Positions 5,627 through 8,205 of a stretch of 8,205 nt of DNA are shown piece by piece. Under the pieces are notes generated by a model, which was given only the letters and a program-made list of their open reading frames with translations, searched no databases and was not told the origin of the DNA. The stretch comes from PCC-10605 sp964409355 (GTDB taxonomy: Bacteria > Cyanobacteriota > Cyanobacteriia > Cyanobacteriales > Cyanobacteriaceae). Numbering within the stretch: position 1 is the stretch's first letter; each line of letters starts with the position of its first letter. The stretch spans positions 1 through 8,205 of the forward strand of contig CAYPDC010000159.1 of assembly GCA_964409355.1 (NCBI GenBank), given 5' to 3'. The translations under genes and the position numbers were made by a program.

Positions 5627-6811
5627 TTAATTACTACGATTCCATATTTTGTTGATTTCATTGATAACATCATTATCAGGACTTGGTTTAATACTTATAT
5701 TTGGTTCGATTTCCACCCCAACAATATTTCCACTCCAAGGGGTATCTTTTAAGTTTTCTAAATCTAAATCAATGATGGGACGAAATCCATATTTTGCTAA
5801 AATAATTTGTTGCTCTTTTTCTCTTAAATAACTAATAAATTTTGCTGCGGATTTCCCTTCTTGTTTACTGACATTTTTCTTTAAAATTGCTCCTGTAATG
5901 GTGGTTTCAATAGTGGGGTTAGGATAATAAATTTGATAACCTTGATTTCTTCTTTCCTTTGCTTGTAACCAACGATAAAGGGCAATACTTTCATATACCG
6001 TTGCCACATCTGCATCATTTGGACCTCTGGCAATGAATTCTTGTAATAAAATATCCGTGGATCTAGCAGGTTGATAAACGGATTTTTTGATCAGTTTAAA
6101 TAAATTGATAATTTCTGGATTATTAAGATCATTTACCGTTAAAATATTTTGATTTAATTCATTTTTTGACCATAAAGTTAGGGTTAACTGTCCACTGTTA
6201 GATCGAGTAGGATCTGTGGTGACAAAATCAAAACTTCCCCAGTTTTTATCCCCCCCTAATTGTTCCCAATTCCTTGTTTTTAGTGCTGTTTCTAATGTAT
6301 CCCAACTGAATTGATTATTGGGAAATAAAATTTGTCCTCTTTCCTGCCATGCGATCGCAACTAAAAGAGTACGGGAGATCGCCTCTGGGGGAGTATAAAA
6401 AATATCGGTTTTTCCTTGGGCTTTTAAAGTGGTTTCTAATTCAGTAATTAACTCGCTATTTGCGGGGATTAAAACAGTGGGAATAAAGTCATTTTTTTGC
6501 TCAATAACATTATTAATAATATCTTGAGAACCTTGAATTTTAATGTCTAAATCGATGTGAGGATGATCTTTTTCAAATTTATCACCTATTTCCTCTAATA
6601 CTTCTTTTAATTCTGAGCCACTAACAATAGTAACGCTAGTTTTAACAGGGAATATTGGTAAATAAGTGATACCCAAACTAGCCAAAATAATTAGCAAAGA
6701 AACTATTTTGTTTTTCACAGAGGGATTAGTTTTGTCAGAAGTAGAAACTATTTCCCCAGAGGATGTAAGAATTTTTAAAATAGATAAAAATGTTTCAGTT
6801 AACTTATTCAT
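5627..6811 (-). CDS. membrane-anchored periplasmic substrate-binding protein (type 2 fold), ligand unknown
   Basis: The 394-residue protein has a short cytoplasmic tail (1-34), one transmembrane helix (about 36-55, KIVSLLIILASLGITYLPIF), and a large extracytoplasmic domain that looks like a type 2 solute-binding fold. Features are VTIVSGSELKEVLEEIGDKF (60-79), the start of lobe one; DPTRSNSGQ (200-208), a ligand-loop motif as in PstS- and molybdate-type binders; and GKSAAKFISYL through KYGFRPI (319-346), the typical C-terminal segment of the family. Uncleaved N-terminal anchoring and the absence of permease or ATPase genes nearby suggest an orphan receptor or sensor rather than a plain transporter component. 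The start follows the upstream TPR gene by 4 bases with no Shine-Dalgarno of its own, so translation is probably coupled. Ligand and partners are unknown. Confidence 0.82.
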   Translation of the reverse strand: MNKLTETFLSILKILTSSGEIVSTSDKTNPSVKNKIVSLLIILASLGITYLPIFPVKTSVTIVSGSELKEVLEEIGDKFEKDHPHIDLDIKIQGSQDIINNVIEQKNDFIPTVLIPANSELITELETTLKAQGKTDIFYTPPEAISRTLLVAIAWQERGQILFPNNQFSWDTLETALKTRNWEQLGGDKNWGSFDFVTTDPTRSNSGQLTLTLWSKNELNQNILTVNDLNNPEIINLFKLIKKSVYQPARSTDILLQEFIARGPNDADVATVYESIALYRWLQAKERRNQGYQIYYPNPTIETTITGAILKKNVSKQEGKSAAKFISYLREKEQQIILAKYGFRPIIDLDLENLKDTPWSGNIVGVEIEPNISIKPSPDNDVINEINKIWNRSN

Positions 6812-6815
6812 AATT

Positions 6816-7895
6816 TTATTGTTGAGATAAAGTTTGTAAAAAAATTAAACCACTATAAAGTTGAAATGCCTCATCCCATAAAGATTCTTCTCGACGAAAG
6901 AGATTAATATGGGAAGTAATTTGTTTTAACATTTCAGGAAATGCGATCGCACCCTCTGCAAACAAATTAAAATGAGAGGATAGAGTGATATTAGAAGTTT
7001 TTTCCTGTAGATAGTTAACTAAATTTTTCCATTTTTCCTGAGTGGTTTTACTATTTTCAGCGATAACTAAACCCGAATCAAACTCATAAAAATGATCACT
7101 AAAACGCAAAATTAAATTATCTTTAGCTAAATGTAAATCAAAAAAATTAGCATAATCTAAAGTAGATTGTTTTTTGTGAATTTTATTCCTTACATCTAAG
7201 TGATTTATCATTTCAAAAATCGGAATTAGACCCTGCACTTTACCTTTAATATTTTCCCAATTTAAAGTAAATAATTTTTCTTCTTCCAAATCATTTTCAA
7301 TCATTAATTGACAGAAATTATCTTGATTTTTTATAAATTTTACCTGACAAACTTGTATCTCGTTAACATTTTTGATGCCATGACAAAAACAAGGAATACC
7401 ACCTTGAGACAACTCTGATTGATAATATTTTAACTCTCCTAAACTACCAGTTTTATAAAGCCTTAAACTGCGAGTTGGTATTTGCAAAGTAGCAGTATAA
7501 TTATCAACACCCATCAACTTAGCCAATAAAGGGGCGAGATTTTTTTTATCTTCTGGCTTAACAGGTTCTAAAATTAAAACAGCTAAATCTTGACTATTTT
7601 CTATACTTTTAAACTCTTGTTTTTTTGATTCTTTCTCAGACTTATAAACAGTAACGATTCGCTCAATCCCGTCTCGAATTAATTTAATTAAAGTAGTATC
7701 AGGATAAATACTATCCTTTATTATTTGCCGATAACTATTTTCTGCGGAAGCTAAATCTCCTTCTTTTTCTAAGATTAAAGCAAAATAATAACGATACCAT
7801 AAACGATCTTTTTCTTCAACATTAAGTAGGGATAATTTTTCCTTTGCTTCCTGATAATTCCCTAATTTGATAATTTGCTCAACATCCCGAAACAT
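6816..7895 (-). CDS. TPR-containing protein of unknown function, operon partner of the solute-binding protein
   Basis: The 359-residue protein has no signal peptide or membrane segment and is probably cytoplasmic. Residues 1-60 form TPR-like helix pairs (VEQIIKLGNYQEAKEKL, then LILEKEGDLASAENSYRQII). A charged linker (85-100) leads to a mixed alpha/beta domain of about 255 residues that I cannot name; landmarks are LAVLILEPVKPEDK (104-117), LRLYKTGSLGELKYY (144-158), IPCFCHGI (167-174) and LILRFSDHFYEFDSG in the last third. The general type appears cyanobacterial. ATG 7895 is chosen because a strong GGGGAGG (7903-7909) lies exactly 7 bases upstream. The frame also extends to a TTG at 7916, but that would place the Shine-Dalgarno inside the gene. 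The stop is 4 bases before the solute-binding protein start, a tight operon. A periplasmic-facing receptor paired with a TPR scaffold suggests a joint membrane process. Confidence 0.8.
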   Translation of the reverse strand: MFRDVEQIIKLGNYQEAKEKLSLLNVEEKDRLWYRYYFALILEKEGDLASAENSYRQIIKDSIYPDTTLIKLIRDGIERIVTVYKSEKESKKQEFKSIENSQDLAVLILEPVKPEDKKNLAPLLAKLMGVDNYTATLQIPTRSLRLYKTGSLGELKYYQSELSQGGIPCFCHGIKNVNEIQVCQVKFIKNQDNFCQLMIENDLEEEKLFTLNWENIKGKVQGLIPIFEMINHLDVRNKIHKKQSTLDYANFFDLHLAKDNLILRFSDHFYEFDSGLVIAENSKTTQEKWKNLVNYLQEKTSNITLSSHFNLFAEGAIAFPEMLKQITSHINLFRREESLWDEAFQLYSGLIFLQTLSQQ

Positions 7896-7980
7896 AATAT
7901 TGCCTCCCCAAGTCAAGACAATTTTTTGACTAGATATACTTAATATAGTATATTACCCGAGTTTGAGGATTGTTGATCAA
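7896..7980 (-). promoter_or_regulatory. probable promoter region of the TPR/solute-binding operon
   Basis: On the minus strand a TATACT (7952-7947) could serve as -10; no good -35 accompanies it. It forms one arm of an imperfect palindrome (ATATACT 7934-7940 with AGTATAT 7947-7953) that could be an operator. TTGATCAA (7973-7980) is a further palindrome. The strong Shine-Dalgarno GGGGAGG is at 7903-7909. Site assignments are tentative. Confidence 0.35.
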
Positions 7981-8067
7981 GAAAAAAGTTACTATAAGTT
8001 GTATATGTTTTTAGTATGTAAATGTGTATTAGACATCGACCGAATTTATTTTTCCGAAGGCTTGTAG

Positions 8068-8085
8068 TAAGGGCTTTAGCCCTTA
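8068..8085. repeat. short palindromic repeat TAAGGGCT/AGCCCTTA
   Basis: A perfect 8-bp inverted repeat with a 2-base centre. The preceding GTAG (8064-8067) plus the AAGGGCTTTAGCCCTT core is a dispersed palindrome type I remember from many cyanobacterial genomes. Its arms resemble the GTAGGG-CTTAA hairpin at 4249-4275. Confidence 0.6.
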
Positions 8086-8096
8086 GAATGTCTATT

Positions 8097-8201
8097 ATGA
8101 GAGAAGTCTATTTTGAAGATGCGGAAGTTGATAAGATTCAATATTTCTTTAAACCCACATTCCGCATATTTCAACAGATTACTGAAGTTAACACGAGATA
8201 G
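8097..8201 (+). CDS. possible 34-residue ORF, unrecognised
   Basis: ATG 8097 opens a 34-codon frame to TAG 8199-8201 (MREVYFEDAEVDKIQYFFK... ending EVNTR). The product is charged and aromatic, with no known motif. No Shine-Dalgarno precedes it, and the dispersed palindrome 8068-8085 sits directly upstream. An 8-bp inverted repeat (ATGCGGAA 8119-8126, TTCCGCAT 8160-8167) lies within it. It may be a gene remnant, part of a repeat element, or chance. Nothing else gene-like is seen in 7917-8205. Confidence 0.2.
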   Translation: MREVYFEDAEVDKIQYFFKPTFRIFQQITEVNTR

Positions 8202-8205
8202 GTAT

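Noticed and set aside
5649..5831. 60-codon plus-strand frame opposite the end of the solute-binding protein
   Set aside because: Antisense shadow of the conserved C-terminal part of the binding protein; the hydrophobic start arises from the complementary codons.
1..8205. CRISPR array, tRNA or rRNA genes
   Set aside because: No regularly spaced direct repeats, no cloverleaf-like sequences and no rRNA signatures were found on reading both strands.

Overview
The window looks like chromosomal DNA from an AT-rich cyanobacterium. Five perfect copies of the HIP1 octamer GCGATCGC (148-155, 3848-3855, 4495-4502, 6351-6358, 6943-6950) occur where about 0.1 would be expected by chance. The proteins also have cyanobacterial character: LrtA-type long HPF, short cyanobacterial RpoZ, CbbY, and two helical-repeat proteins of cyanobacterial type. 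A low-GC unicellular lineage such as Cyanobacterium or Geminocystis is plausible, but the genus is a guess.

Layout. Bases 1-51 look like the right end of an IS200/IS605-type element whose body lies off the left edge. Bases 195-823 form a minus-strand two-gene unit: a 46-residue protein gene (683-823) that is easy to miss, then aroQ (195-653), which appears to start with TTG. A B12-binding radical SAM enzyme resembling hopanoid C-2 methylase HpnP runs on the plus strand. Its open frame extends back to 708, but the best start is 969, because the upstream part is antisense to the 46-residue gene. Between its end and the convergent gene at 2783 is a 23-bp hairpin repeat (2668-2728).

From 2783 to 7895 all genes are on the minus strand. 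In transcription order they are a TPR-like protein (6816-7895) and a membrane-anchored solute-binding protein (5627-6811), which form an operon; rpoZ (5306-5536), with a good sigma70-type promoter; hpf/lrtA (4297-4872), with a promoter about 180 bases upstream and a hairpin at the predicted 5' end of its leader; cbbY (3451-4209), a sugar bisphosphate phosphatase; and a secreted helical-repeat protein (2783-3373). Bases 7917-8205 hold a probable promoter region, a short palindromic repeat and possibly a 34-codon ORF.

Taken together, this is core metabolism (shikimate pathway, Calvin-cycle by-product clearance), transcription and ribosome hibernation, mixed with poorly characterised cyanobacterial proteins. 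No CRISPR array, tRNA or rRNA was seen. The points most worth pursuing are the 46-residue gene, the HpnP-like enzyme, the TPR/solute-binding pair, the structured lrtA leader and the plus-strand-specific wobble hairpin at 2668-2728.
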